DNA of 64,000 bases, from contig NZ_JAJTSZ010000008.1 of the NCBI RefSeq assembly GCF_021440195.1, forward strand, positions 186,001-250,000, in the 5' to 3' direction. This DNA comes from Dyadobacter sp. CY356 (GTDB lineage: Bacteria; Bacteroidota; Bacteroidia; Cytophagales; Spirosomataceae). The position numbers and the translations under genes are program-made. This document shows positions 7,312 through 16,347 of this stretch, in pieces. Position 1 is the first letter of the stretch. Every line of letters starts with the position of its first letter. The notes under the pieces were generated by a model. That model was not told the DNA's origin and ran no database searches. It saw only the letters and a program-made list of their open reading frames with translations.

Positions 7312-10300
7312 TCAGGATTTTGCATAGAGCCATACGCGTAATAATGACATAAGCTGATCTATATCAACAGGTTTGGTTATATAATCCGAAGCCCCGGCGT
7401 TGATACATTTTTCTCTGTCACCAGTCATCGCTTTGGCAGTCACCGCAATCACCGGAAGATTTTTCCATTGATAATTTTCGCGAATCCTTCGGGCAGTTTC
7501 GTAACCATCCATTTGCGGCATCATCATGTCAAGCAAAACTACATCTATTGCAGGATTTTCGTGAAGTTTTTGTAAAGCTTCCTTGCCATCAAGCGCAGTA
7601 ATGACGTTCATTTTATAATTTTCCAACGATTTTGTCAGTGAAAAAATGTTTCTGACATCATCATCAGCGATTAGAACTGTTTTTCCCTGTAAAATTTGTT
7701 CTAATGCCCCGAGCTTTTTGAAATCCCCATCCCTTACCTGTGGTTTTTTGCTTTCTTCAACAACATGAAGGAAAAGCGATACCTCGTCCAGCATGCGTTG
7801 ATAGGAATGTGCAGTTTTGACAATAATAGAATCTGCATACTGTTTAATCCGCAGCTCTTCACTCATTGACAAACTTTTTCCGGTGAAAATAATAATAGGA
7901 AGATTTTCGAAACCCGGATTTTTCTTTGCTTCTTCCAACATTTCGTAAGCCTGTTTATCAGGAATTCCCATATCCAGGATCACGCAATCTACTTCCTTAT
8001 TTTTCAGGGCTTCTACACCTTCAGAGATATTACTTCTTAATTCGGAATTGATATTGAAAGTTTCCAGGAAATAAGCCAATGCTTTGGCGTGCTGCGGATT
8101 ATCTTCAACGATCAGTACTTTTTTCGACTTTTTGCTCAATACATATTCAATCTTTTTAAAGATTTCCTGCATCTTGTCAAGCGCCATGGGCTTGTCAATA
8201 AAATCAACCGCTCCTTTCAATAAACTTTCATTTTTAAGTTTATGGGAAGACATGATATGTACAGGAATATGCCGGGTTTTCTGGTTTGATTTCAGCTTGT
8301 CCATCACTTCCCAGCCACTCATAATCGGCAGCTGTAAATCCAGTAAAATTCCCAGCGGTTTAAAACTTTCGGCCAGTTCCAGTCCTTCATCACCACGCAC
8401 TGCTACAATCCCTTTATAACCCTTTTTTCTGGTATATTCCAAAAGCGATTTTGCAAAGTTGGTATCGTCTTCAATGATGAGGATGGATTTATCCTTTTCC
8501 GTAATTGAAGATCTGTCATCCGGAATATTTTCAGGAATTACGGTACTGATGAAACGGGTATCCACTGATTCCTCTTTTTTAGTAAACGAATCAGTTGTTG
8601 CTACGCCGAATAAATTTTTATTTTCCTGTACTTGAACCTGTTGACTTTGAGAAACGGGAATGATCAGTGTGAACTCACTTCCTTTACCTGGTTCACTGAT
8701 CAGCGAAATTTCACCTTTGAGCAATTTTACCAATTCACGACTAATTGATAATCCAAGCCCGGTTCCGCCGTATTTTCTTTTAGTGGATCCGTCTGCCTGC
8801 TGGAATGCTTCAAAGATAAGCTGCTGTTTTTCAGGCGGAATTCCAATTCCGGTATCCTTTACAGTAAATGAAACCGTGTTGTTATCAACAGGATTAGTGT
8901 TAACAGTCAGTTCAACTGAACCTTGTGATGTGAATTTCAGCGCATTTGAAATCAGATTTTTAAGTATTTGTTCAAGACGCATTCTGTCGGTCTCAATAAT
9001 GGCCGGAACATCGTCTGCTACTGAAATTTTAAATTCCAGGTTTTTCTCTTTTGCAATCTGATTGAAAAGTGATTTTATATCACCGGTAATATCCCGGACG
9101 GAAACCCTTGCATAATCGAGATCCATTTTTCCAGCTTCGATTTTGGAAAGATCCAGAATTTCATCAATCAGCCCCAGTAAGCCGTTTCCAGACGACTGAA
9201 TGACAGTTGCATACTCAACCTGATCACTTGTTAAATTTTTCTCATCATTTTCAGCAAGTAACCGGCTAAGCAGTAATATCGAATTGAGTGGCGTACGCAA
9301 TTCGTGGGACATATTGGCCAAAAATTCTGATTTGTAACGTGTTGTCAGTTCGAGTTCATCAGCCTTTTTCTCTATTTCCAGATTTTTTTCTTCGAGTAAA
9401 CTGCTGCGTTCTTCAAGTTCGCCGTTGGTCTGTTGCAGTTCTTCCTGTTGCACACGTAACTCTTCTTCCGAGGCCTGAAGTTTTTGAGATTGCGCTTCAA
9501 GTTCTGCATTCAGGTTTTCAAGCTCATTGTGCTGCGTTTGCAGTTCTTCTGATTGCGCCTGCGTTTCTTCAAGGAAATCCTGCAATTTTACATAATCCAG
9601 CGCGGCGTTCACGCTGATAGAAAGCATTTCAAGATTTTCAGTCAAAAACTGAATTTCTAACGGGCCGGGTTCTCTCAATAATCCGATTTCAATAATCCCG
9701 ATGCATTCATCAGCATAAACCAGCGGTAAAATGACCAGGCAGGCTGGTGCGGTATGTCCAAGTGTGGAATTAACTGTTATGTAATTTTCGGGCAGATCAC
9801 GGATAATGACCGAATTTTTATTTTTAATCACCTGGCCTGCAAGTCCGTCTCCGCCATTTATTGTTTCAGGCGCGTGGCTTGCTGCATAATGACCGGTCAG
9901 TTTAAAATTCCAGTCTTTATCAAGAATATAAACCGTACCAAGGGGCGCATTGATGTAATCTGTAATAGTATTGATCAGATTCTCGGCCAGGTTCTTCAAA
10001 ATTCTTTCTCCGCGAATGGCATTACTCAATTTTACAGTACCGGTTTGCAGCCAGTTTTTGTTGGACAAGTCATTAAATGTTTGTTCCAGAGATCCTGTCA
10101 TACTATTCAAAGCCGTTGAGATCCTTCCCAGCTCATCGTCCATATTATCCGAACTTCTCACGGAATAATCACCTTCGGAAACAAGTTTGGTAATACCTTC
10201 AATGACATTGATTCTTTGGGCTGTTTCAATATATTTTGCCTCAGCTTCTTTCTGCTTACGAATGCGGTCGTCCAGATCTTTTTTGATACGGAAATAGGCG

Positions 10301-10917
10301 AATGCGGTAATCATGATGGATATCAATGCGGCAATCACAAGCAAAATTGGCGTGTAAGTAATGTATACCTGCTGCGCTTCTGTTCGCTCTTTCAGCATCT
10401 TATTCTCCTCTGTTTTTATTCTTTCAACGATCATACGAAGGTTGTCCATGACCAGTTTGCCTTTCAGCATTTCTATTTGCCTGGCTTTGGCGTCAAATGC
10501 AGATTGATCGTTTTTCAGCGTTTTGTCAATGATCTTTTGCATTTGTATGAACTTTGATTCATACAGTTTTTTAACCTGGTCCAGATATTTTTGCTGAACA
10601 GGATTGTCGCTTGTCAAAAGAATCAGTGTATTATAACTTGCCTCCGTTTTTTCGTAGGAACCATTGTAGGGCTGTAAAAATTGAGGATCCAGCGTGACCA
10701 GAAAACCGCGTTGCCCGGTTTCTGCGTCCTTCATGTAGGATATGATGTTTTCAGCTTCAATCAGAACCTGATTGGTGTGATTGACAAGCTGGGAGTTCTT
10801 GATCAGTTTTTGCGTACTGTAAAAGGAAGCAAAAAGACTGAGAACCAAAAGGACAACCGAGACGGAAAATACAATTTGAAGTTGCCGGATTATTGAATTG
10901 GCGGACGTAGCAGGCAT
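7312..10917 (-). CDS. Hybrid sensor histidine kinase: CHASE3-HAMP-GAF-HisKA-HATPase-REC-REC-REC
   Basis: 1201 residues. Transmembrane segments at about 13-33 and 188-209 flank a CHASE3-type periplasmic domain (the DAETGQRGFLVT motif at 64-76 is typical). Then follow HAMP (210-285), GAF (300-445), a strongly Glu/Gln-rich coiled coil (446-528), HisKA with the phospho-acceptor H538 (ANMSHELRTPLN), an ATPase domain with DTGIGI (688-693) and GGTGLGLS, and three receivers with acceptors D860, D982 and D1130. The first two receivers are less typical than the third. It starts 4 bp after the preceding kinase gene, and receiver, cheR and cheB genes follow. It is probably a membrane sensor of envelope or redox cues; the ligand is unknown. 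Confidence 0.92.
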   Translation of the reverse strand: MPATSANSIIRQLQIVFSVSVVLLVLSLFASFYSTQKLIKNSQLVNHTNQVLIEAENIISYMKDAETGQRGFLVTLDPQFLQPYNGSYEKTEASYNTLILLTSDNPVQQKYLDQVKKLYESKFIQMQKIIDKTLKNDQSAFDAKARQIEMLKGKLVMDNLRMIVERIKTEENKMLKERTEAQQVYITYTPILLVIAALISIMITAFAYFRIKKDLDDRIRKQKEAEAKYIETAQRINVIEGITKLVSEGDYSVRSSDNMDDELGRISTALNSMTGSLEQTFNDLSNKNWLQTGTVKLSNAIRGERILKNLAENLINTITDYINAPLGTVYILDKDWNFKLTGHYAASHAPETINGGDGLAGQVIKNKNSVIIRDLPENYITVNSTLGHTAPACLVILPLVYADECIGIIEIGLLREPGPLEIQFLTENLEMLSISVNAALDYVKLQDFLEETQAQSEELQTQHNELENLNAELEAQSQKLQASEEELRVQQEELQQTNGELEERSSLLEEKNLEIEKKADELELTTRYKSEFLANMSHELRTPLNSILLLSRLLAENDEKNLTSDQVEYATVIQSSGNGLLGLIDEILDLSKIEAGKMDLDYARVSVRDITGDIKSLFNQIAKEKNLEFKISVADDVPAIIETDRMRLEQILKNLISNALKFTSQGSVELTVNTNPVDNNTVSFTVKDTGIGIPPEKQQLIFEAFQQADGSTKRKYGGTGLGLSISRELVKLLKGEISLISEPGKGSEFTLIIPVSQSQQVQVQENKNLFGVATTDSFTKKEESVDTRFISTVIPENIPDDRSSITEKDKSILIIEDDTNFAKSLLEYTRKKGYKGIVAVRGDEGLELAESFKPLGILLDLQLPIMSGWEVMDKLKSNQKTRHIPVHIMSSHKLKNESLLKGAVDFIDKPMALDKMQEIFKKIEYVLSKKSKKVLIVEDNPQHAKALAYFLETFNINSELRSNISEGVEALKNKEVDCVILDMGIPDKQAYEMLEEAKKNPGFENLPIIIFTGKSLSMSEELRIKQYADSIIVKTAHSYQRMLDEVSLFLHVVEESKKPQVRDGDFKKLGALEQILQGKTVLIADDDVRNIFSLTKSLENYKMNVITALDGKEALQKLHENPAIDVVLLDMMMPQMDGYETARRIRENYQWKNLPVIAVTAKAMTGDREKCINAGASDYITKPVDIDQLMSLLRVWLYAKS

Positions 10918-10921
10918 ATTT

Positions 10922-12529
10922 TTATTGGTAGATCTTTTCTGTATTGCTTGGCTGAATGGCTTCGTTAGTTTGATTTATTGGCAGAATTATTATAAAACTT
11001 GCGCCTTCGTTTTCATGACTTTTTGCGGAGATCAGACCATTATGCTTGTCCATTATTTTTTTTGCAATGGCAAGTCCGATACCTGTTCCTTCGTAACTGC
11101 TTTGGTTGTTAAGTCGCTGAAAAATTACAAAAATCCTGTCAAGAAACTTTTCATCAAAACCGATTCCATTATCACTTATGGTTATGCGGCAATAATTCCC
11201 GGACTCCGATGGCAGACTGTCAAAATCCTTGGAAGCAATTATTTCCGAAGTGATAGTGATGTTAGGAGCCGTGTCTTCTTTGGCAAATTTCAGCGCATTA
11301 CTGATCAGGTTTTGAAAAACCTGACGGATCTGGCTGGCAATTGTATCTATTAAAGGAAGTTTGTCAACCCTGACAATTGCTTTTTTCTCTTTGATCTGGT
11401 CATCGAAATCACTCAAAATATCACTTATCAAATGATTTAAATCCGTCGGCTGAAAATTAGCCGAAATAGATAAGCGTGAATAATCAAGCAAGTCACTGAT
11501 CAGTCTTGTCATTCGTGCAGAGGAACTGATCGATCTGTCAAGGTAAGAGGCTGCTTCCTGATTTCCGTTCAGGAATTTATCTTTGATCAGATGGTTAAAC
11601 GTCTGGATTTTCCTAAGCGGTTCTTTCAGATCGTGAGATACCACCCAGGCAAATTGCTGAAGTTCATGATTGGTAGTTTCAAGCTCCGAATTTTTTGCTA
11701 GTAGCTCTTTGGTTCTTTGAAGCACCTTATGTTCCAGAAGCTCATTAGCCATTTTCTGCTGGTGAATATCAGTGAAAGTACCAACCCAGCGGATGATATT
11801 TCCCTGCTGCATAACCGGTATAGTTTTCAACAGAAAATACCGGTAATCTTTTGTGACGAGATTTTTAATACGCACATCAGATGAAAATTCAATCCCCTGT
11901 GCCACTGATTCTTTCCAGATTTCCCAGGAATTGTCATCCGGGTGAATTTCCGGCAAGGTATCCGAATCATTAGAATACTGGAACCAGTGCTGATTTACAT
12001 ACTCAATCTTACCATTCGTAGACATGGTAAATGCGATTTGCGGTAGTGATTCAAGGACAAACTGCAATTCCTGCATGTTGGAAGCAAGATTTTCCTGAGC
12101 CTGTTTTCTTACCTCAATTTCGTTTTGCAGCGAAATCTGAATCGCTTTAAGTTCCTGCTGTTGTTCGTAAAGTTTGTTGAATGTTTTGACTTTCAGTAAT
12201 AAAATATCCGGATCAACCGGTTTTGTCAAATAATCAATACCACCCGAAGTATAACCTTTGGTAATAAATTTTTTCTCTTTATTTACTGCGGATAAAAAAA
12301 GGATGGGTGTATCCTTTGCTTTTTTAAATCCTGATATTGCTTCTGCAACCTCGAAACCGTCCATTCCAGGCATTTGCACATCCAGGATAATGAGCGAGTA
12401 ACTGTTGTTCAGAATTTTTTTCAGGGCCTCTTCTCCGGATTCTGCGCTGTCAGTTTTGAAGTTATTCAGTTCAAGAATTTTTTTCAGAGGAAGGATATTT
12501 TCGGATCTGTCGTCAACTATAAGAATCAT
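10922..12529 (-). CDS. REC-PAS sensor histidine kinase, first gene of the cheR/cheB operon
   Basis: 535 residues, cytosolic. The N-terminal receiver has acceptor D50 (ILDVQMPGMDGFE) and Lys in LTKPVD. A short coiled coil precedes a PAS domain (about 150-258, with PAC-like WVGTFTDIHQQK). HisKA carries H299 in WVVSHDLKEPLR, followed by an ATPase domain (SDNGIGF, GTGIGLAIAKK). The SHDLKEPLRK form is typical of bacteriophytochrome-like and PAS kinases. The receiver at the front suggests the kinase is itself controlled by phosphorylation, perhaps from the hybrid kinase encoded 4 bp downstream (inference). Confidence 0.92.
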   Translation of the reverse strand: MILIVDDRSENILPLKKILELNNFKTDSAESGEEALKKILNNSYSLIILDVQMPGMDGFEVAEAISGFKKAKDTPILFLSAVNKEKKFITKGYTSGGIDYLTKPVDPDILLLKVKTFNKLYEQQQELKAIQISLQNEIEVRKQAQENLASNMQELQFVLESLPQIAFTMSTNGKIEYVNQHWFQYSNDSDTLPEIHPDDNSWEIWKESVAQGIEFSSDVRIKNLVTKDYRYFLLKTIPVMQQGNIIRWVGTFTDIHQQKMANELLEHKVLQRTKELLAKNSELETTNHELQQFAWVVSHDLKEPLRKIQTFNHLIKDKFLNGNQEAASYLDRSISSSARMTRLISDLLDYSRLSISANFQPTDLNHLISDILSDFDDQIKEKKAIVRVDKLPLIDTIASQIRQVFQNLISNALKFAKEDTAPNITITSEIIASKDFDSLPSESGNYCRITISDNGIGFDEKFLDRIFVIFQRLNNQSSYEGTGIGLAIAKKIMDKHNGLISAKSHENEGASFIIILPINQTNEAIQPSNTEKIYQ

Positions 12530-12618
12530 AATTCAGAAATTGAACTTATTAATGGACCAGCCTTTAATATATTCTTATATTTTAAAAAGGTTTACGGAAT
12601 AGAATTCAATGATAATAC

Positions 12619-12661
12619 ATCTGGTATATCTTAAATCAGGTATTTAAATATCATACCAGAT
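12619..12661 (-). promoter_or_regulatory. Inverted repeat upstream of the kinase operon
   Basis: ATCTGGTAT (12619-12627) and ATACCAGAT (12653-12661) are perfect 9-bp inverted arms 25 bp apart, 90 bp upstream of the first kinase start. They could be an operator or part of the gene's leader. No matching regulator is known. Confidence 0.3.
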
Positions 12662-12736
12662 TTTATTCCAAACGTATTAAACATCCGGAAAAATTGCAAT
12701 TTAAGGATATTGGGAGGATTTTTTCTCTGTCGGTTG

Positions 12737-13105
12737 TTATTTTAATAAGCCGTCATTTTTAAGATATCCGATAAATTGTTTCACATCATAACCATTCATA
12801 TCAACAATCTTCTTTTCGAATAGTGAATGTCTTTCGCTGTTGTTGAAATCGTTTAATGCTTCATCTGTAATAACTTTTAATTCGGCTACCCATTTCTGGA
12901 TTGTGATGAGGTGATGAATATACGCAGTTTCAAATTCTGCAACGATATCCTGACGGCCTTTCAGTTTGGCCAGTTCGATGATGGATATTACAATATACTC
13001 CTGATCGGCAGTGTATTCTGTACTTTCATTGGATGCATCAATATTGTTCAAAAAGACTTTTATCTCCTGAAGCCTGGATTTGCTAAGATTTGATGATTGC
13101 GGCAT
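12737..13105 (-). CDS. Hypothetical protein, 122 aa, helical
   Basis: I do not recognise this protein. It is soluble and mostly helical, with no signal peptide. It has a possible helical bundle between residues 10 and 85 and a C-terminal segment MNGYDVKQFIGYLKND. It lies upstream of, and in the same direction as, the kinase operon, separated by 207 bp that contain an inverted repeat. A link to that operon is possible but not shown. Confidence 0.6.
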   Translation of the reverse strand: MPQSSNLSKSRLQEIKVFLNNIDASNESTEYTADQEYIVISIIELAKLKGRQDIVAEFETAYIHHLITIQKWVAELKVITDEALNDFNNSERHSLFEKKIVDMNGYDVKQFIGYLKNDGLLK

Positions 13106-13310
13106 AATATAAGCAATAAAAGGTGGGGTGGGGAATTATTCCCACAGGTTGTAAAATTAGTACGGATCCTACAATGATTCGGTGGAATCTGTTTCACCCA
13201 AAGGTTTATAAATATTATGCCCCTAAAATTGATGTTTGGAATGATTTTTTAGAACCAATAGCTGAGAAGAATAATAGTATAATTGATATAATTTATTAAA
13301 TATTTATAAT

Positions 13311-13580
13311 ATGGGCAGAGAACTGGAACTTCACGGCCTTGATCATAATACAAGGCATAAAAAAGCCAACAGACCTTTTGAAGACGTGCAGGGAGTTAAA
13401 AATCGAGTTCCTGTACAATTTAAATCAGAAGGGCACGAAAAGTTGGTAGAGAAAACGGCCATACTAAATTCGGCCAGGGAAAGAAGATTGAGAGAGGAGC
13501 CTCCTACAAAAGCAAGGTTAACAATAAGGGAGAAAAAGAGAAATCCTGTCAGATCCAGTATAAGTTTGGCCGATGAGTAG
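13311..13580 (+). CDS. Hypothetical basic protein, 89 aa
   Basis: I do not recognise this protein. It is highly charged and strongly basic, with no hydrophobic core segment and few aromatic residues, so it is probably disordered or nucleic-acid binding (inference from composition only). It has a short His/Asn-rich start (LHGLDHNTRHKK) and a Lys/Arg-rich C-terminal half (ARERRLREEPPTKARLT). A clear terminator follows, which supports it as a transcribed gene. Confidence 0.5.
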   Translation: MGRELELHGLDHNTRHKKANRPFEDVQGVKNRVPVQFKSEGHEKLVEKTAILNSARERRLREEPPTKARLTIREKKRNPVRSSISLADE

Positions 13581-13588
13581 CCATTATG

Positions 13589-13628
13589 AAAAAATAGCCG
13601 GCAAAGTCATTCTTGCAGGCTATTTTTT
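13589..13628. terminator. Intrinsic terminator between converging genes
   Basis: AATAGCC (13593-13599) pairs with GGCTATT (13618-13624), with an inner GCAA/TTGC pair and A-run/T-run flanks on both sides. It serves the gene ending at 13580 and probably the convergent lipoprotein gene. Confidence 0.75.
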
Positions 13629-13636
13629 TTTGAATA

Positions 13637-14212
13637 TTACTCAATATCGCGAATTTTTATTTTGATATCATGCGGTGCAACTTCATCACCACCAAAATAG
13701 GGAAGGAGCTTATAAGAAACTCCAAGTCCGCCTGAGCAATGACGCGGCATAGTCGTTTGTTCACCGTTGAAAATAAAAATGTAAGTATTGTTCAATGTTG
13801 ACAAACCGAAACTTCCCACCTTACCAAGAGCCAGTGTGCCCAATTGTTTTTCTTGTCTTTGGCCGGCTACATAAATATAAGCGAAAATGTTTATCGCATT
13901 GTCCCGCCAGTTCCATCCGAACCTTGCGCTGTTTTCATGATGCAGAGAATTACAATCCGAAAATCCCAGCAGCTTGTTAATGTCATATTGATTGCCTGCA
14001 TCAACAGTTTGATAAATACAGGTACTGTCAAAAATCGCCTGAAATTTTAATTCATTTGCTGTGAACAGAGGGTTGGAATTATCGTCAATTTCGTGATTTC
14101 CTTTACTGATTTTATAGGTAACATAGTCATCTCCAAAGCTGGGCTGATTCCCTATCCATTGACAGGAAAAACAACAAAATATTAAAATGATGAGTGAAAA
14201 GCTGATTTTCAT
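13637..14212 (-). CDS. Hypothetical lipoprotein, 191 aa
   Basis: The N terminus is a signal sequence ending in a lipobox-like stretch (LIFCCFSC, Cys at 17), so the protein is probably lipid-anchored in the envelope. The rest is of mixed beta type with four further Cys residues (for example in FDSTCIYQT, GFSDCNSLHH and RHCSGGLG), suggesting a disulfide-stabilised secreted fold. I do not recognise the family. It is a single gene between a terminator and an AT-rich promoter region. Confidence 0.65.
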   Translation of the reverse strand: MKISFSLIILIFCCFSCQWIGNQPSFGDDYVTYKISKGNHEIDDNSNPLFTANELKFQAIFDSTCIYQTVDAGNQYDINKLLGFSDCNSLHHENSARFGWNWRDNAINIFAYIYVAGQRQEKQLGTLALGKVGSFGLSTLNNTYIFIFNGEQTTMPRHCSGGLGVSYKLLPYFGGDEVAPHDIKIKIRDIE

Positions 14213-14314
14213 AGATTAATAATTCCGCCTGAGTTCAAAAACAACGTTACTAATGGACGTTTGTTGAACGACTTGGTAACGTTAATATTTAATGATGGTT
14301 TACAAATTTATAAA

Positions 14315-15502
14315 TCAGTTTTCCTGAGGAGCATTTGTTTTGATTTCTCTGGTGCCGGCATAAAGTTCATATTCCAGTAACCGGCAATCAATCGTACTGG
14401 TATAAAATTCAATTCTGCGCTTCGCTTTCAGACCAATTTTTTTTGCCAGATCAAGATTTCCGGTGAATACATAACCAAAATAACCTTTGCATTTTTGTTT
14501 CATGAAATCCCCGATCCGGGCATAAGTTTCTTCCAGCTCATCAATTTCGCCCAAGCGGTCACCATATTCCGGATTGACAAAAAATACACCGTTTTCTCCT
14601 TCGGGAACTTCGGTGTCAGCAAAATCACAAACACTGAATTCAATCATGTCGGCCACGCCGGCCGCGATGGCATTTTTTTTCGCATTATTAACAGCCATTT
14701 CACTGATATCCGTTGCAAGAATTTTTAGTCCGGAAACTTCAATGATCTGGTCTTCCAACGTATACATTTCACTATAATAAACTTCTTTGTCGTAACCCTG
14801 CAAATGCATAAATGCAAAATTATCACGGAACAAACCCGGACGCGTTTTACTTGCGATCAAAGCTGCCTCAATAGCCAGGGTTCCTGAACCGCACATGGGA
14901 TTGATAAAAGGCGAAGTTTTATCCCACTTGCTCGCCAGAATCGTTGCCGAGGCGAGTGCTTCCAGCATAGGCGCACGGCCTGGAATTTTCCTGTAACCAT
15001 GACGTGCAAGTGAATCTCCGGAAGTATCCACGAAAATTTCTGCGTAATCATGTTTCCAGAAAAGGTGAATAACTGCCCCTATAAGTTCAGATCCGGTCGA
15101 GGGGCGATTTCCTCTTTTATCTCTCAAACGGTCAACTATGGCATCTTTGACCCGAAGGTTCGCAAACATTCCATTATTGATTGTTGGATGCTGCACGTTA
15201 CTGGTAACCGAGAAATAGCCGGGATCAGGAAGAATATCCTCCCAGGCCATTTTTACAAGATGATTATAAACGTGATCGGGGCTTTGTGCTTCAAATTGCT
15301 GAAGACTGTAAAGTACCTGACTAGCGCAATAAAGGTTAAGGTTAAGTCTGATACAATCATTAATGGTACCTTTTATGCGAACACCGGTAACAAAAGCCTC
15401 TTCAATTTTAAACCCCAGATCTTTTACCTCCTGTTCAAGGTATGGCGCCAGGCGCTTGTTGCAGGTAATAATGATCGGAGCTTCGGTGGTATATAATGAC
15501 AT
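14315..15502 (-). CDS. THUMP-domain rRNA methyltransferase (RlmL N-terminal-like)
   Basis: About 395 residues from the ATG at 15502; an in-frame ATG five codons upstream is possible. A THUMP domain covers about 40-160. The UPF0020/RlmKL-type methyltransferase follows, with FINPMCGSGTLAIEA as the AdoMet motif and NPEYGDRLGE as the NPPY-type catalytic loop. Relatives methylate N2 of guanine in 23S rRNA; the exact target here is inferred. It has no operon partner. It is divergent from the methyltransferase gene at 15703. Confidence 0.85.
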   Translation of the reverse strand: MSLYTTEAPIIITCNKRLAPYLEQEVKDLGFKIEEAFVTGVRIKGTINDCIRLNLNLYCASQVLYSLQQFEAQSPDHVYNHLVKMAWEDILPDPGYFSVTSNVQHPTINNGMFANLRVKDAIVDRLRDKRGNRPSTGSELIGAVIHLFWKHDYAEIFVDTSGDSLARHGYRKIPGRAPMLEALASATILASKWDKTSPFINPMCGSGTLAIEAALIASKTRPGLFRDNFAFMHLQGYDKEVYYSEMYTLEDQIIEVSGLKILATDISEMAVNNAKKNAIAAGVADMIEFSVCDFADTEVPEGENGVFFVNPEYGDRLGEIDELEETYARIGDFMKQKCKGYFGYVFTGNLDLAKKIGLKAKRRIEFYTSTIDCRLLEYELYAGTREIKTNAPQEN

Positions 15503-15702
15503 GACTGTGATTTGCAATTCTGACGGAAAAGTGGCAAAGGTAACGGTTCGTGATGGAGTTTTGATATGTTGATTGAAATGTTTGATTTAAAATTTGATCT
15601 GGTTATTTCTTAAAATAAAATATTATTGCAGTTTATGTGATTCTGCTATATGATTTCGGTTGATTTTTATCTATTTTTAGAACTTAACAAAACATTATTC
15701 TG

Positions 15703-16281
15703 ATGACACAGGAAATTAACAATCCTTTACCAAGTGCTTTTGTAGCTATTGACCTGGCTACCAAAGCTTCCGGCTTTACCATGGCGTCTGATATTCAGAC
15801 TTGTTCACTCTTAAAAACCCTGGCGGCTTCAAAACCTGGCGGGAAATTTCTTGAACTCGGAACCGGTACCGGATTGTCAACTTCCTGGATACTCGCAGGT
15901 ATGGATAGCAGCTCAACTCTGATATCCATCGATAATGATGAAAAATTTCTGGACATAGCCGAAAACCATCTATCTCAGGATACTCGTCTGGCGTTGGTTT
16001 TAGCTGATGGTGAAGATTGGGTAGAAAGTAATCGCGAGATGAAATTTGATTATATTTTTGCTGATACCTGGCATGGGAAATATTTGCTTTTGGATGAAGT
16101 TTTAGAAATGTTAAACAAAGGCGGTATCTACATTATCGATGATATGCTTCCACAGCCCAACTGGCCGGAAGGTCATGACAGGAAGGCGATTAACCTGATT
16201 AAAGATCTGGAAGCAAGAAAAGATCTGGTATTGACAAAACAGGTTTGGGCTACCGGGATTGTGATTGCAGTAAAAGTGTAG
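15703..16281 (+). CDS. Class I SAM-dependent (O-)methyltransferase
   Basis: 192 residues with a Rossmann methyltransferase core. The AdoMet motif LELGTGTGLST lies near residue 45, the acidic residue closing the ribose site is in ISIDNDEKF, and the post-core motif is FDYIFADTWHGKY. The order and spacing resemble small O-methyltransferases of the catechol/CoA-ester type, but the metal-binding residues are not clear enough to name a substrate. It has its own strong terminator. Confidence 0.75.
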   Translation: MTQEINNPLPSAFVAIDLATKASGFTMASDIQTCSLLKTLAASKPGGKFLELGTGTGLSTSWILAGMDSSSTLISIDNDEKFLDIAENHLSQDTRLALVLADGEDWVESNREMKFDYIFADTWHGKYLLLDEVLEMLNKGGIYIIDDMLPQPNWPEGHDRKAINLIKDLEARKDLVLTKQVWATGIVIAVKV

Positions 16282-16291
16282 GAATTATAAT

Positions 16292-16328
16292 AAAAATGCC
16301 TGAGTCGGTTTCCGGCTCAGGCATTTTT
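16292..16328. terminator. Bidirectional intrinsic terminator
   Basis: AAAAATGCCTGAG (16292-16304) pairs with CTCAGGCATTTTT (16316-16328), with further pairing inside the loop (TCGG/CCGG). A-run and T-run flank it. It separates two converging genes. Confidence 0.85.
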
Positions 16329-16347
16329 TAATATTATGTTTTTAAAT

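Noticed and set aside
8084-11353. Several plus-strand open frames of 100-150 codons opposite the kinases
   Set aside because: They lie antisense to complete, well-supported kinase domains and have no family likeness or codon pattern of their own.
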